Below are positions 46,059-63,717 of a DNA stretch of 64,000 nucleotides, in pieces (position 1 is the stretch's first letter; every line of letters begins with the position of its first letter). This DNA comes from Haliangium sp963772315 (lineage in GTDB: Bacteria; Myxococcota_A; Polyangia; Haliangiales; Haliangiaceae): NCBI GenBank assembly GCA_963772315.1, contig CAVYWJ010000003.1, positions 620,001 to 684,000 of the forward strand. Direction: 5' to 3'. The translations under genes were made by a program, and so were the position numbers. The notes beneath the pieces are model-generated. The model did no database searches. It was not told the DNA's origin and saw only the letters and a list, made by a program, of their open reading frames with translations.

Positions 46059-46128
46059 GACCCGCAGCTACTCATTCGACGCGTGCCGCGCTCTTGACCT
46101 AGCCCCAATCCGGAGCGACAGAGCGTGT

Positions 46129-46743
46129 ATGCTCAACAGAATCTTCCTGTTCCTGTTGCTCACCGGATGCGGCCAGGTCGTGATGACGGACGATGCCGTA
46201 GATGCTGCCCTATACGATGCTCCCGTGCCAGATGCGGCGACGCCTGACACAGCCTCTGACGCTGACGTCGAGGATGCCGTGACGGCCGATGCCACACCGG
46301 CTTGTTACGAGCACGACCTAGCCGAGGTTGCGCAGCGCGACCCGCTGTTTCTGCGGCCCAGTGTCGTTCTCGTCGGGGAGCGTGGCGGGCTCGGATTTCC
46401 CGCGCTGGGAGTTGGCGTGCTGGGAGGTACAGGGCCCGAGGTTGATGCTGGTGAGCAGCTACGTCTGATCTTCAACGATCACCCGGCCAATGCCCTGTAC
46501 CTGGGCATGATGTCCGATGCCGCGGTCGATGCGGTGTTCACGATGCGTGACGGTAGCACGGTATCTATGACGATATCGGGGCCGTGGCGCCAAGTCGATG
46601 ACGTTGCCGAGGTCGCGCTCCAGACGTCTGGGCGCATGGTGCTGCAGTACGTGCAGTACTGCGACGCACCCTCGGGTGATGATTACGTCTCGAGCCGTCG
46701 GGCACGAAGAACCCGGCCACCAGCGTGGCGCCGGCCGGGATGA
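46129..46743 (+). CDS. Lipoprotein with Asp/Ala-rich linker, 3' end probably lost
   Basis: 204 aa from ATG 46129. Signal MLNRIFLFLLLTGC is a perfect lipoprotein signal (LTGC, Cys 14). Residues 22-65 are a VPDAATPDTASDAD-type linker common in myxobacterial surface lipoproteins. The folded part (66-185) contains RDPLFLRPSVVLVGERGG and DGSTVSMTISGPWRQV, with no family recognised. The last 20 residues (SSRRARRTRPPAWRRPG) are basic and antisense to the interrupted neighbouring gene, so the native C-terminus has probably been replaced at the segment junction near 46690. Confidence 0.55.
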   Translation: MLNRIFLFLLLTGCGQVVMTDDAVDAALYDAPVPDAATPDTASDADVEDAVTADATPACYEHDLAEVAQRDPLFLRPSVVLVGERGGLGFPALGVGVLGGTGPEVDAGEQLRLIFNDHPANALYLGMMSDAAVDAVFTMRDGSTVSMTISGPWRQVDDVAEVALQTSGRMVLQYVQYCDAPSGDDYVSSRRARRTRPPAWRRPG

Positions 46744-47294
46744 GTGCCGAGATTGGCATGGTGTGGATGCTGGCCTGCTGGTCCGGGACTTGATAGCTCT
46801 GTTCGACCACGAGCTCGAGATTGGCGCGCTGGAGCTCCAGCCCATCGGGAAGCGTGTACAGGAAGACCTGGGCCGGCTGCGTGCCCTCGCGACCATCGGC
46901 GCTCTCCACGCCGATCTGGATGTCGGTGATCCGGAAGTCCCACGATGTCGAAATCCGCCAGGCGGAACACGCGGAAGTAGCTGTTGTCCGCCTGCACGTC
47001 CGGCGTGACGTCCGCCTTGCGGCAGAAGGCGCTCGCATTCAACCGGATGGCCTGGGAGTTGGAATGCGCCAGCGTCACGAGCGGGCCGGGGCTGGCATCG
47101 GGTGGCGCCGCGTCAATCGGGTCCGGCGGCTCCGGCGACGCGTCGATCCCTGGCTGGACCGCGTCCAGCGGCGCGGACATCGCGTCCGCGGCAATGGGTC
47201 TCACCTCGCCGCAGGCTGCCAGCCCGAGCGATGCGAGACCCAGGAAGACGATGCAAGACCATGTCCGGGCGAGAAGGTAACGAGTGGCGGTCAC
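46694..47294 (-). pseudogene. N-terminal part of a split lipoprotein gene (also frameshifted)
   Basis: GTG 47294, with AGGA eight bases ahead, starts a lipoprotein signal ending LAAC. An Asp/Pro/Ala linker follows, then NNSYFRVFRL-type sequence (read here as QADNSYFRVFRLADFDI). Near 46945 the frame shifts by one and continues as FRITDIQIGVESADGREGTQ, VFLYTLPDG and AGATLVAGFFVPDG, where family similarity stops at about 46694. The missing C-terminal block is at 45695-45905. The family is a recurring myxobacterial exported-protein type of unknown function. Confidence 0.6.
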
Positions 47295-47474
47295 AGCTGT
47301 AATCCTCGTGAAGTGCACACCTTGGTTTTACACGTGCCTGGCCCGGCAATGGCACCTGGTTTTTCGCGATTGCGCGCGATCGCGGTGAGGTATGTTGCCG
47401 TCGATTGTCGCGCCATGGGGAATCGAGTCCCCAGCGCGGCTAACACTTTTTGTTTGCTCACAGGAGAGGGACTC

Positions 47475-49478
<2,004 letters not shown>

Positions 49479-49518
49479 CAGCCGACCTGAAGTAGCCCCC
49501 CCAGATCGAAATGAGGGG

Positions 49519-49671
49519 GAGGGGGAGCGTGGGCGGGTTCGGGCGGCGTTGCGTAGTGCTCCTCGCCCAAGGGGCGAGGATGCCAACGAAGCACCGAGCG
49601 CCGGTGGCCGCCGGACCGCAGGTCCGCCGGCCTGGCGGCGCGTCCGCCCGAACGCGCTCACGCTCCCCCTC
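49519..49671. repeat. 153-bp palindromic element, copy A
   Basis: 28-bp terminal arms (49519-49546 and 49644-49671) are complementary at 26 positions. Inside are further stems: CTCGCCC/GGGCGAG around a three-base loop, and GCCGGACC-type/GGTCCGCCGGC. Similarity to copy B extends outwards to 49493-49697, ending at CTGCAGTACTA, which contains the stop codon of the methyltransferase gene. It lies between convergent genes. Confidence 0.85.
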
Positions 49672-49695
49672 CCGCCACTGGGCTCGCCTGCAGTA

Positions 49696-50538
49696 CTACG
49701 CCGGCCCCGCGCAGGCCCCCCGCAGGCACGTCACCAGGCGCATGGCCGCGGTGCACGGCACCACGCCATCGGGCCCGGCCAGGCGCGCGGCCTCGTCCGC
49801 GAACCGGCCCCTGAGCGCGCGCAGCTCGTCCGGCGGCACCACGAAGAGCTCGTAGATCGCGGCCAGGTGATCCCAGACCTCGTCGCCCGTGCCATCGAGG
49901 TGGAGCGCGAAGTCGCGGATCTCGACGGCCAGGAAGCCGCCGTGCCCGCCAAACAGCGCGTGCAAGCCGTCCTCGCGACGCGCGCGGATGTCGCCCAGCC
50001 GCGGCGCCCGCGCCGGCACACGCAGATACGTCTCGCGCAGCAGATCGAGGAAGCGCGCGAAGGCGTCGTCGCCGCGCGGCCCGCCGCCGACGATCGCGGC
50101 GAAGCGCCCGCCGGGCTGCAGCACGCGCGCGATCTCGGCCACCACGGCCTCGACGTCGCTCATCAACGAGAACGCCAGGTGCGACAGCACGCAGCCCACT
50201 GACGCGCCGGGCAGCGACAGCTCCTGCGCCCGCTCGCAGCGCAGCACGGCCCCGTGCAAGCTCGGTCGCGCGCGCGCCATATCGACCTCGTCCGCCGACA
50301 GATCCACGCCCACCAGCCGATCGACCGCCGCTCCGCGCAGCGCCAGCAGCGCCAGCAGATGCCCATCTCCGCAGCCCAGGTCGAGGATCACCTGCCCGCG
50401 CGCCATTGCCTCCCTGGCCGCGTCGGCCAGCACCTCGTACGAGGACCGGCCCTCGTCCGTGCGACCGCGCGCGAACGCGCGCGTCGTGATGCCGGGATGA
50501 GCGCGATGAAACGCGCGCAGGAATGCTTCAGCGTCCAT
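49696..50538 (-). CDS. Class I SAM-dependent methyltransferase
   Basis: 280 aa from ATG 50538 (ATG 50562 is an alternative; neither has a good ribosome site). The Rossmann methyltransferase motifs are clear: motif I VILDLGCGDGHLLALL (about 51-66), motif II acid in LVGVDLSADEV, motif III/IV region GASVGCVLSHLAFSLM, and VLQPGGRFAAIVGG. Substrate unknown; the UbiE/small-molecule type is likeliest. It is divergent from the 75-aa gene and convergent with the M19-like gene across the palindromic element. Confidence 0.88.
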   Translation of the reverse strand: MDAEAFLRAFHRAHPGITTRAFARGRTDEGRSSYEVLADAAREAMARGQVILDLGCGDGHLLALLALRGAAVDRLVGVDLSADEVDMARARPSLHGAVLRCERAQELSLPGASVGCVLSHLAFSLMSDVEAVVAEIARVLQPGGRFAAIVGGGPRGDDAFARFLDLLRETYLRVPARAPRLGDIRARREDGLHALFGGHGGFLAVEIRDFALHLDGTGDEVWDHLAAIYELFVVPPDELRALRGRFADEAARLAGPDGVVPCTAAMRLVTCLRGACAGPA

Positions 50539-50582
50539 GTGTGTCGAGCGGGAGGAGCCCATGCTAGATTGCCACGACACCG

Positions 50583-50810
50583 ATGCATGACGCACCCATG
50601 GCGCAGCCAGGCCTCGATGCAGTCGCCGCGATGTTCAACGGCGTCGAGATCTTCTGCGTGACCGGCAGCGCCGGGCCGGAGCACGGCGCCCGGCGCCTGA
50701 TCGATTGGCTGTCCGGGCATCCGCGGTGCGAGATCCGCGACGTCATCGTGACCCAATCCAACCATCGTGCGGACATCACGATCGCGCTGTTCTACTGGGA
50801 AGAATCCTAG
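50583..50810 (+). CDS. Small hypothetical protein, 75 aa
   Basis: ATG 50583 (or Met 50598) to TAG 50810. Composition and codon use look coding, with mixed helix/strand: VAAMFNGVEIFCVTGSAG, RRLIDWLSGHP and ITIALFYWEES. No family recognised. It is divergent from the methyltransferase with 44 bases between starts and stands 129 bases before the histidine kinase. Could be a spurious frame. Confidence 0.45.
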   Translation: MHDAPMAQPGLDAVAAMFNGVEIFCVTGSAGPEHGARRLIDWLSGHPRCEIRDVIVTQSNHRADITIALFYWEES

Positions 50811-50939
50811 CCAGGCAGCCGGAGGGCGCCATGGCGATTACCCGTCCCGGCACCGGCATGCTTGGGTCTCGCGCGCGCACGGCTCTCGTCGTATGCTGCC
50901 GCCACTGGAACGGCAGCGCCCATGGAAGTCGGTTGAAGC

Positions 50940-52775
50940 ATGGAGCACGCCACCCCACGAATGACCTGGTTCGAACGGCTGACCACCAGGTTCATCCCCC
51001 CCGCGACGCTGCAGGAAGGCGGCGAGCGCCTGCGCAGGACCCGCCTGATCACGCGGATATGCGTGCTCCTCATCATCCTCTCCATCCCTCCGATGGCGCT
51101 GACGATCGCGCAGGGAGAATACTCGTTCCTGGTCCTCGACCTCGCGCTCGACCTGATGAACCTGGGCGCGCTGCTGCTCCTGCGCCGCGGCGTGCGCGCC
51201 GAGCTCATCGCCCTGGGCGTGGTCGGCCTCTCGTACGCGGCCTTCACCTGGGCGGCGCTCCAGCTGGGCGGCGTCCCCTCGTCGCCCCTGCATTTTCTGC
51301 TCTGCGTGCCCCTCCTGGCCTGGTCCCTGGTTGGACGCCGCGCCGGGCTGGGCATGGCCGTCCTGGTCGGCGCCACGTTCGTCGTCCTGGGCGTGTACAG
51401 CGCCAGCAACAGCCGCACGGTCTTCGAGTGGACCATCGGCTTGCTGATCGTCACCGCGATCATCTCGACGGTGGTCAACGCCTTCGAGCGCGGCGGCATG
51501 GAGGCGCGCCACGAGCTCGACGAGGCCAACGCCGAGCTGATGGCGACCAACGCCGATCTGGTCGCCGCGCGCGACGCGGCCGAGCGCACGCTGGCGGCAC
51601 GGAGCGCGCTCCTGGCCGCGGTGAGCCACGAGGTGCGCACGCCGATGAGCGGCATCCTCGGCGTCACCGACTTGCTGCTGCAGACCGAGCTCGCCGCGCA
51701 GCAGCGCGAGCACGTCGATATCATCCGGCGCTCGGGCGAGGCCATCGTGATCATCACCAACGACGTGCTGGAGTTCTCCAAGCTCGAGGCCAACAAGATG
51801 GTGCTCGAGCACATCGCGCTCGATGTCGTCCAGGTGGTCAGGGAAGCGCTGTCCCTGATGCGGGGGCACGCTGACGCCAAGGGCCTGCAGATCGCGACCA
51901 TGATGGACGTCCACGCCTCGCCCCCCTACCTCGGCGATCCCGGGCGCCTGCGCCAGGTGCTGCTCAACCTGGTGAGCAACGCGATCAAGTTCACCAGGGA
52001 AGGCATGGTCGAGGTGCGCGTGCTGATCGATATGCGCAGCGCCGCCGCCGACTACGTACGCTTCGAGGTGCGCGACACCGGCATCGGCCTGACCCGGGCG
52101 CAGCAGGAGATCATCTTCGACGCCTTTGCCCAGGCCGAGAGCTCGACCGCGCGCCGGTTCGGCGGCACCGGCCTCGGCCTGGCCATCTGCAGCAATCTGG
52201 TCAAGCTGATGGGCGGCGAGCTGCGCGTCGACAGCGCGCCCGGCCGCGGCAGCACGTTCCGGTTCACGCTCCCCCTGGCACACGCCCAGCCGCAGGTCGA
52301 CGATAGCGCGCGCAACGTGGAATCACCGACGCTCTCGGGCGACGCGTCGAGCGTCTTCGGACGCGCGGCCCCGCTCACCGTGCTCCTGGTCGAGGACGAC
52401 ATGATCAGTCGCAAGGTCGTCACGGCCCTGCTCGAGCGTCTCGGCTGTCGCGTACACCCGGCCGAGACCGGCGAGGAGGCCGTGCGTGCCGTGGCCGGCG
52501 GCGACTACGACGTCGTGTTCATGGATTGCCAGCTCCCAGGCGGCATGAACGGCTTCGAGGCCACCGCGCGCATCCGCGGGCTCGCCGAGCCGGCGTGTCA
52601 CACCACGATCATCGCCATGACCGGCCACGCCATGGAGGGCGATCGCGAGCGCTGCCTGGAAGCCGGCATGACCGACTACCTCAGCAAGCCCGTCCGGCGC
52701 CGTGCCCTGATCGCGACGCTGCGCCCGTACCTGCGCCAGCGCCCCGGCGACCAGAGCTGGGACACGCTCGGTTAG
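50940..52775 (+). CDS. Hybrid sensor histidine kinase/response regulator
   Basis: 611 aa. Residues 35-182 hold five or six membrane helices with no extracellular sensor loop of note, so sensing is probably in or at the membrane. A coiled coil (186-220) leads to HisKA with the phospho-accepting H230 (SHEVRTPMSG), then the ATPase domain (NLVSNAIKF N-box, DTGIGL G1, FGGTGLGLAI G2). A receiver domain (about 478-600) has the acid pair VEDD, phospho-acceptor D529 (VFMDCQLPGG) and K near 585 (YLSKPV). No Hpt or output domain, so the signal must be relayed to another protein not encoded here. The second 153-bp element follows its stop. Confidence 0.95.
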   Translation: MEHATPRMTWFERLTTRFIPPATLQEGGERLRRTRLITRICVLLIILSIPPMALTIAQGEYSFLVLDLALDLMNLGALLLLRRGVRAELIALGVVGLSYAAFTWAALQLGGVPSSPLHFLLCVPLLAWSLVGRRAGLGMAVLVGATFVVLGVYSASNSRTVFEWTIGLLIVTAIISTVVNAFERGGMEARHELDEANAELMATNADLVAARDAAERTLAARSALLAAVSHEVRTPMSGILGVTDLLLQTELAAQQREHVDIIRRSGEAIVIITNDVLEFSKLEANKMVLEHIALDVVQVVREALSLMRGHADAKGLQIATMMDVHASPPYLGDPGRLRQVLLNLVSNAIKFTREGMVEVRVLIDMRSAAADYVRFEVRDTGIGLTRAQQEIIFDAFAQAESSTARRFGGTGLGLAICSNLVKLMGGELRVDSAPGRGSTFRFTLPLAHAQPQVDDSARNVESPTLSGDASSVFGRAAPLTVLLVEDDMISRKVVTALLERLGCRVHPAETGEEAVRAVAGGDYDVVFMDCQLPGGMNGFEATARIRGLAEPACHTTIIAMTGHAMEGDRERCLEAGMTDYLSKPVRRRALIATLRPYLRQRPGDQSWDTLG

Positions 52776-52807
52776 CCAGGCCCTCGACTAGCTCCCCAGA
52801 TCGAAAT

Positions 52808-52960
52808 GAGGGGGAGCGTGGGCGGGTTCGGGCGGCGTTGCGTAGTGCTCCTCGCCCAACGGGCGAGGACGCTAACGAAGCACCGAGCGCCGGTGGCCGC
52901 CGGACCGTAGGTCCGCCGGCCTGGCGGCGCGTCCGCACGAACGCGCTCACGCTCCCCCTC
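52808..52960. repeat. 153-bp palindromic element, copy B
   Basis: Same length and structure as copy A: arms 52808-52835 and 52933-52960, inner CTCGCCC-AAC-GGGCGAG hairpin. Differences from copy A fall mostly in loops. Shared sequence extends to 52788-52997 and ends CTGCAGTACTA, again containing the stop codon of the leftward gene (LLM oxidoreductase). Confidence 0.85.
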
Positions 52961-52994
52961 CCCGCACCTGGGGAATGACTTCTGCCCTGCAGTA

Positions 52995-54017
52995 CTAGCT
53001 CGTCGTCGCGTGGCTCTGGCCGTTGCCGGCGATCTGGTCGCGCGCCTCGGCCGCGATCTCGAACGAGCGCAGCCGCGCCGCGTGGTCGAAGATCTGTGAC
53101 GTCACCATGAGCTCGTCAGCGCCCGTGCGCGCGACGAATGCTTCCAGCCCACGCCGCACGGTCTCGGGCGAGCCAACGATCGAGCAGGACAGCGCCTGCT
53201 CGAGCATGGACCGATCCACGGCCGTCAGCTGGCTGTCGAAGCCCTCGACCGGCGGCTGCAGCGGCTGCGGCCGGCCCCGGCGCAGATTGACGAACGCCTG
53301 CTGCAGCGACGTCAGCAGCAGCCGGGCCGCCCCGTCCGTCTCGGCCGCGAACACGTTGAGGCCGAGCATCACGTGCGGATGCGCGAGCTGCTCCGAGGGC
53401 CGGAACCGCCTGCGGTAGAGCTCGACCGCCTCCATCATCTGGGCCGGCGCGAAGTGCGACGCGAAGGCGTAGGGAAGCCCCAGCGCCGCGGCCAGCTGCG
53501 CGCCGAACAGGCTGGAGCCCAGGATCCAGATCGGCACCTTCAAGCCGGCGCCGGGCACGGCCTGCACCTGCTGCCCGGGCTCGGCCGGGCGGAAGTACGT
53601 CATCAGCTCGAGGACGTCCTGCGGGAAGGCGTCGGCGTCGCTGGCCAGCGTGCGCCGGAGCGCATGGGCCGTGATCTGATCGGAGCCCGGGGCGCGCCCG
53701 AGGCCGAGATCGATGCGCCCCGGGAACAGCGACGCCAGCGTGCCGAACTGCTCCGCGACCACCAGCGGCGCATGGTTCGGCAGCATGATCCCGCCCGCGC
53801 CGACGCGGATCGTCGACGTGCCGCCGGCCACGTACCCGATCGCGACCGCCGTGGCCGCGCTGGCCACCCCGGGCATGTTGTGATGCTCTGCCAGCCAGAA
53901 GCGCTGATAGCCCCAGCGCTCAACGTGGCGAGCGAGATCGAGCGTGTTGCGCAGCGCCTGGCCGGCATCGCCGCCTTCGACGATCGGCGACAGGTCGAGA
54001 ACGGAGATGGGGATCAT
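52995..54017 (-). CDS. LLM class flavin-dependent oxidoreductase
   Basis: 340 aa, the usual size for the luciferase-like monooxygenase family (YhbW/bacterial luciferase-like, single-domain group). The TIM barrel opens with ISVLDLSPIVEGG. Family landmarks: YQRFWLAEHHNMPGVASAAT, VGAGGIMLPNHAPLVVAEQFG, IDLGLGRAPGSD and VPIWILGSSLFGAQLAA. These enzymes use FMNH2 or F420 to oxidise small organic substrates; AEHHNM and the PNHAP loop favour FMN. Substrate unknown. The region upstream of ATG 54017 has TATATATA and no strong ribosome site. The 178-bp space to the ohr promoter is shared by two divergent genes. Confidence 0.92.
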   Translation of the reverse strand: MIPISVLDLSPIVEGGDAGQALRNTLDLARHVERWGYQRFWLAEHHNMPGVASAATAVAIGYVAGGTSTIRVGAGGIMLPNHAPLVVAEQFGTLASLFPGRIDLGLGRAPGSDQITAHALRRTLASDADAFPQDVLELMTYFRPAEPGQQVQAVPGAGLKVPIWILGSSLFGAQLAAALGLPYAFASHFAPAQMMEAVELYRRRFRPSEQLAHPHVMLGLNVFAAETDGAARLLLTSLQQAFVNLRRGRPQPLQPPVEGFDSQLTAVDRSMLEQALSCSIVGSPETVRRGLEAFVARTGADELMVTSQIFDHAARLRSFEIAAEARDQIAGNGQSHATTS

Positions 54018-54184
54018 GCTCGCTATATATACCCGCCCGCGCGCGGGTCAAGTCGAGCGCGATCCCGCCGCCGGCCCGCGCCGGGGCGAGCCGGCGGGAT
54101 CGGCGAGCTTTGGGCGTGCGCTGGCGAGCTCAGGTGGACACGAGCGCGCCCGCGCCGGTCGGCCGGGCGCGCGCATTTGATTTG

Positions 54185-54203
54185 CGCACGATTCAATCGT
54201 GCG
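54185..54203. promoter_or_regulatory. Palindromic operator candidate for OhrR
   Basis: CGCACGATT-C-AATCGTGCG is a perfect 9+1+9 inverted repeat 44 bases before the ohr start. TATAAG (54205-54210) lies just after it and TTGCGC (54182-54187) overlaps it with 17-base spacing, so a bound repressor would block the promoter. A MarR-family OhrR is encoded two genes down. Confidence 0.65.
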
Positions 54204-54247
54204 TTATAAGAAGGGCCATCGGCGACGACGCCGGAAGGGAAGACATC

Positions 54248-54685
<438 letters not shown>

Positions 54686-54700
54686 GGCACGCCGAGACAC

Positions 54701-55162
54701 ATGGCCGCCGCCAACGACCTCCTCCGCCTCGATGTACAGCTCTGCTTTGCGCTGTACTCGGCCTCGCGCGCGCTCATCCGCGCCTACGGGCCGCTGCTGG
54801 AGCCGCTCGGGCTCACCTATCCGCAGTATCTGGTCTTGCTGGCGCTCTGGCAGGAGGACGGCCTCTCGGTCAAGAGCCTGGGCGAGCGCCTGGGTCTCGA
54901 CTCGGCCACGCTCACGCCGCTGCTCAAGCGTCTCGAGCACCAGGGCGTGGTCGAGCGGCGCCGTGACGAGCACGACCAGCGCGTGGTGCGCATCCACCTG
55001 ACCGACGCGGGCCGCGCCCTGCGCGCCAAGGCCCGGCGCGTGCCCACCGCGCTGGCGTGCCGGGCCGGCTTCGATCCTGCCGACGATCGCGCGTTCGCGC
55101 GCCTGGTGCGCCTGCGCGACGAGCTCAACGCGCTGATCACCCGCCTCGACGAGACGGACTGA
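54701..55162 (+). CDS. ohrR: OhrR, MarR-family peroxide-sensing repressor
   Basis: 153 aa. The N-terminal signature LDVQLCFALYSASR places the sensing cysteine at C15, exactly as in characterised OhrR. A second cysteine, C120 (ALACRAGF), lies where two-Cys OhrR proteins have their resolving Cys, so disulfide-type sensing is likely. The winged helix-turn-helix (about 55-100) contains LSVKSLGERLGLDSATLTPL and the basic wing RRRDEHDQRVV. It should repress ohr and itself until oxidised by organic peroxides, probably through the inverted repeat at 54185-54203. Confidence 0.95.
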   Translation: MAAANDLLRLDVQLCFALYSASRALIRAYGPLLEPLGLTYPQYLVLLALWQEDGLSVKSLGERLGLDSATLTPLLKRLEHQGVVERRRDEHDQRVVRIHLTDAGRALRAKARRVPTALACRAGFDPADDRAFARLVRLRDELNALITRLDETD

Positions 55163-55246
55163 TCCGCGCGCATCACGCGCGGCCTGGCGCTCCGCTGGCC
55201 TGGCCTGGCGCTCCGCTGGCCTGGCGGCGCGCTCCGCCGGCTCGGT

Positions 55247-55414
55247 GGCGCGCTCCGAACTTTCAGAGGCGCGCTCCGAACTTTCAGAGGCGCGCCCCGA
55301 ACTTTCAGAGGCGCGCTCCGAACTTTCAGAGGTGCGCTCCGAACTTTCAGAGGCGCGCCCCGAACTTTCAGAGGCGCGCTCCGAACTTTCAGGGGCGCGC
55401 TCCGAATCCTCGGG
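55247..55414. repeat. 21-bp tandem repeat, eight units
   Basis: Eight 21-base units of GGCGCGCTCCGAACTTTCAGA, with single changes in units 3, 5, 6 and 7 and a diverged eighth. As 21 is a multiple of three the array stays open and would read ARSELSE repeats, but no start, ribosome site or conserved domain supports translation. Confidence 0.92.
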
Positions 55415-55433
55415 GTACCCGGAATTTCTTTTT

Positions 55434-55588
55434 CGGAGCCGGGAGACTTTTCCGGAGGGTCGGGAGACTTTCCCGGAGGGCCGAAAGACTTTCCCGGAGG
55501 GCCGAAAGACTTTTCCCGGAGGGCCGAAAGACTGTTCCCGGAGGGCCGAAAGACTTTTCCCGGAGGCCGAAAGACTTTCCCGAGGGTC
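55434..55588. repeat. 20-22-bp tandem repeat, about seven units
   Basis: Units of CCCGGAGGGCCGAAAGACTT with one to three T at the end, varying in length from 20 to 22. It follows the 21-bp array after about 20 bases but has unrelated sequence. Together they fill the space between convergent genes ohrR and the 230-aa gene. Confidence 0.88.
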
Positions 55589-55636
55589 GCCGGGCGGTTT
55601 CGCTGGGCCGCCCCACGACTCTCGGGGGGGCGCAGC

Positions 55637-56329
55637 TCAGGCGGCGATCTCGTCGTCGTCGTCGCCGGGCACGTCGGGCAGCTCGGGCACGGGCGCGCCG
55701 GGGTCGTCGTCCTCGTCGCGCTGGGCCGCGCGCTGGACGCGCAGCTTCTGGAAGTCCTTGTCGTTGCGACCGAGCACCGCGCCCAGGCTCTTGCGGAACG
55801 CGCGCAGCAACGCGCGGAAGTCGGCGTCCGCGCGGCGCGCCTCGGCCAGGATCTGCTGGTACTCGCTGTCCGCGGCCTCGGCCTCGGTGCGTTCCTTGAT
55901 GCCAGTGGCGATCTTGGCGCTCAGGTCGGTCACCAGCGCGTCACGGTACGGGAGCGCGCTTCCCTGCGCGTCCACGTGCTCGCCGGCCAGCTCCAGCAGG
56001 CGCTCGGCGGCGGTGATCACATCGTCGGCCACGGACGAGGCCGCGAAGTCACTGCTGTTCAGGTTGGCGATGTCGCCCACCACCAGCGGCAGCCAGCCCT
56101 GCACCGTGGTGGTCAGGGCGGCCATGGCGCCACGGCCTTCCGCCATCTCCCGGAGCCAGGTGCTCCGGAACCCGGCGGCCAGATCTAAGGCCGTCATGAA
56201 TCGCTCGGCTGCGGGGACGAGCTTGGGCTCGTACGCGACCAGCATCGGTGCTTCGCTCTTGCGCCGCTCCAGCACGCGCAGAGCACGCGGCGCCAGCCGC
56301 CGCAACTTCCACATTGGATACGCTGTCAT
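55637..56329 (-). CDS. Hypothetical helical protein, 230 aa
   Basis: ATG 56329 with AAGGAG seven bases upstream, so a real gene. The protein appears almost wholly alpha-helical: a basic start (WKLRRLAPRALRVLERRK), several amphipathic helices (MTALDLAAGFRSTWLREMAE, DDVITAAERLLELAGEH), and an Asp/Pro-rich acidic tail (PDVPGDDDDEIAA). No signal peptide, no membrane helix, no cysteines. No family recognised. It is divergent from the giant effector gene with 637 bases between starts. Its 5' leader contains a perfect nine-base-pair hairpin (56389-56411). Confidence 0.7.
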   Translation of the reverse strand: MTAYPMWKLRRLAPRALRVLERRKSEAPMLVAYEPKLVPAAERFMTALDLAAGFRSTWLREMAEGRGAMAALTTTVQGWLPLVVGDIANLNSSDFAASSVADDVITAAERLLELAGEHVDAQGSALPYRDALVTDLSAKIATGIKERTEAEAADSEYQQILAEARRADADFRALLRAFRKSLGAVLGRNDKDFQKLRVQRAAQRDEDDDPGAPVPELPDVPGDDDDEIAA

Positions 56330-56388
56330 CGATTTCTCCTTGGGCCCGCATCCCCATCGCGCGGGCCTCATAAGGGAGACGTCGAAAT

Positions 56389-56411
56389 CGCGTTTTCTTC
56401 CCGAAAACGCG
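56389..56411. promoter_or_regulatory. Perfect 9-bp inverted repeat upstream of the 230-aa gene
   Basis: CGCGTTTTC (56389-56397) and GAAAACGCG (56403-56411) flank a five-base spacer, 60 bases before ATG 56329. Could be an operator or leader hairpin. AT-rich TATATCTATATGATC follows at about 56463-56480, a likely promoter patch. Confidence 0.45.
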
Positions 56412-56966
56412 GCCACGATGCGGCCCTGGCCCGAAACTGCTGCGGCCACTACAGTTTTCGACGCTATATCTATATGATCATTTGAGTGCCGGAAACCGAG
56501 ATCGGTTATAGCGCGGCCTACAACAGGAGCCAAGGGCCGATCCGATGGCCAAACTGTGGCCAAAGAAATCCCGGGGCCCGGCCGCAACCCACGTTGGCAA
56601 CCCGAGCGGCCGGGCCCGGTGCCGGCAGGATTACCGACACTCGAACGATAACACGTTGCCCGCCTCGTCGGGGTGGTGCCGCCGATGCCGCCGTGAGGAG
56701 CCGGGGGCCCCCGGCTTTCAACTTGGCGCGCCCCCCGCGAGATCGTGATGTGGCTGCCCCGATGCAGAGAGAGTTGTCCCACCGCGGACTGCTGGCCATC
56801 GTAATTGCTCCCCGGCAGCACTGGACAGGTAGGCCATTTACTCGCTCCGGGACTTCAAGTAACGTAGGTCACCAGAGTTGCGGCGGCGAGCCATGGTTCG
56901 TGGTGGGGACCATGTCGGACCTGTCCACGTGCAGAGAGTCTGGGTTCAGCCGATAGGAGCGACGGC
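56412..56966. other. Intergenic region upstream of the effector, no gene seen
   Basis: About 555 bases. An AT-rich patch at 56463-56485 may carry promoters. A palindrome CCGGGGGCCCCCGG lies near 56701. Open frames here lack ribosome sites and family motifs. AGGAG at about 56956 precedes the effector ATG by eight bases. Confidence 0.4.
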
Positions 56967-63542
<6,576 letters not shown>

Positions 63543-63717
63543 GGCACTGGTTGATGGCCAGCGGGGGCACGAACCTGACAGCCGCGGTCCTTGGCCGGTT
63601 CCGTTCCTGTGATCTGGTTCCGAGTACGGCACATGCAGTAGCGTTATCAGTACTAAGGTACATCGACCCAATTGCGCTTGGTCTCACGTGGACCATTCAC
63701 TCAAAGGCGGTAGCTCG

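Noticed and set aside
55245..56477. 410-codon plus-strand frame starting in the 21-bp array
   Set aside because: Open only because 21 is a multiple of three; it then runs antisense through the 230-aa gene.
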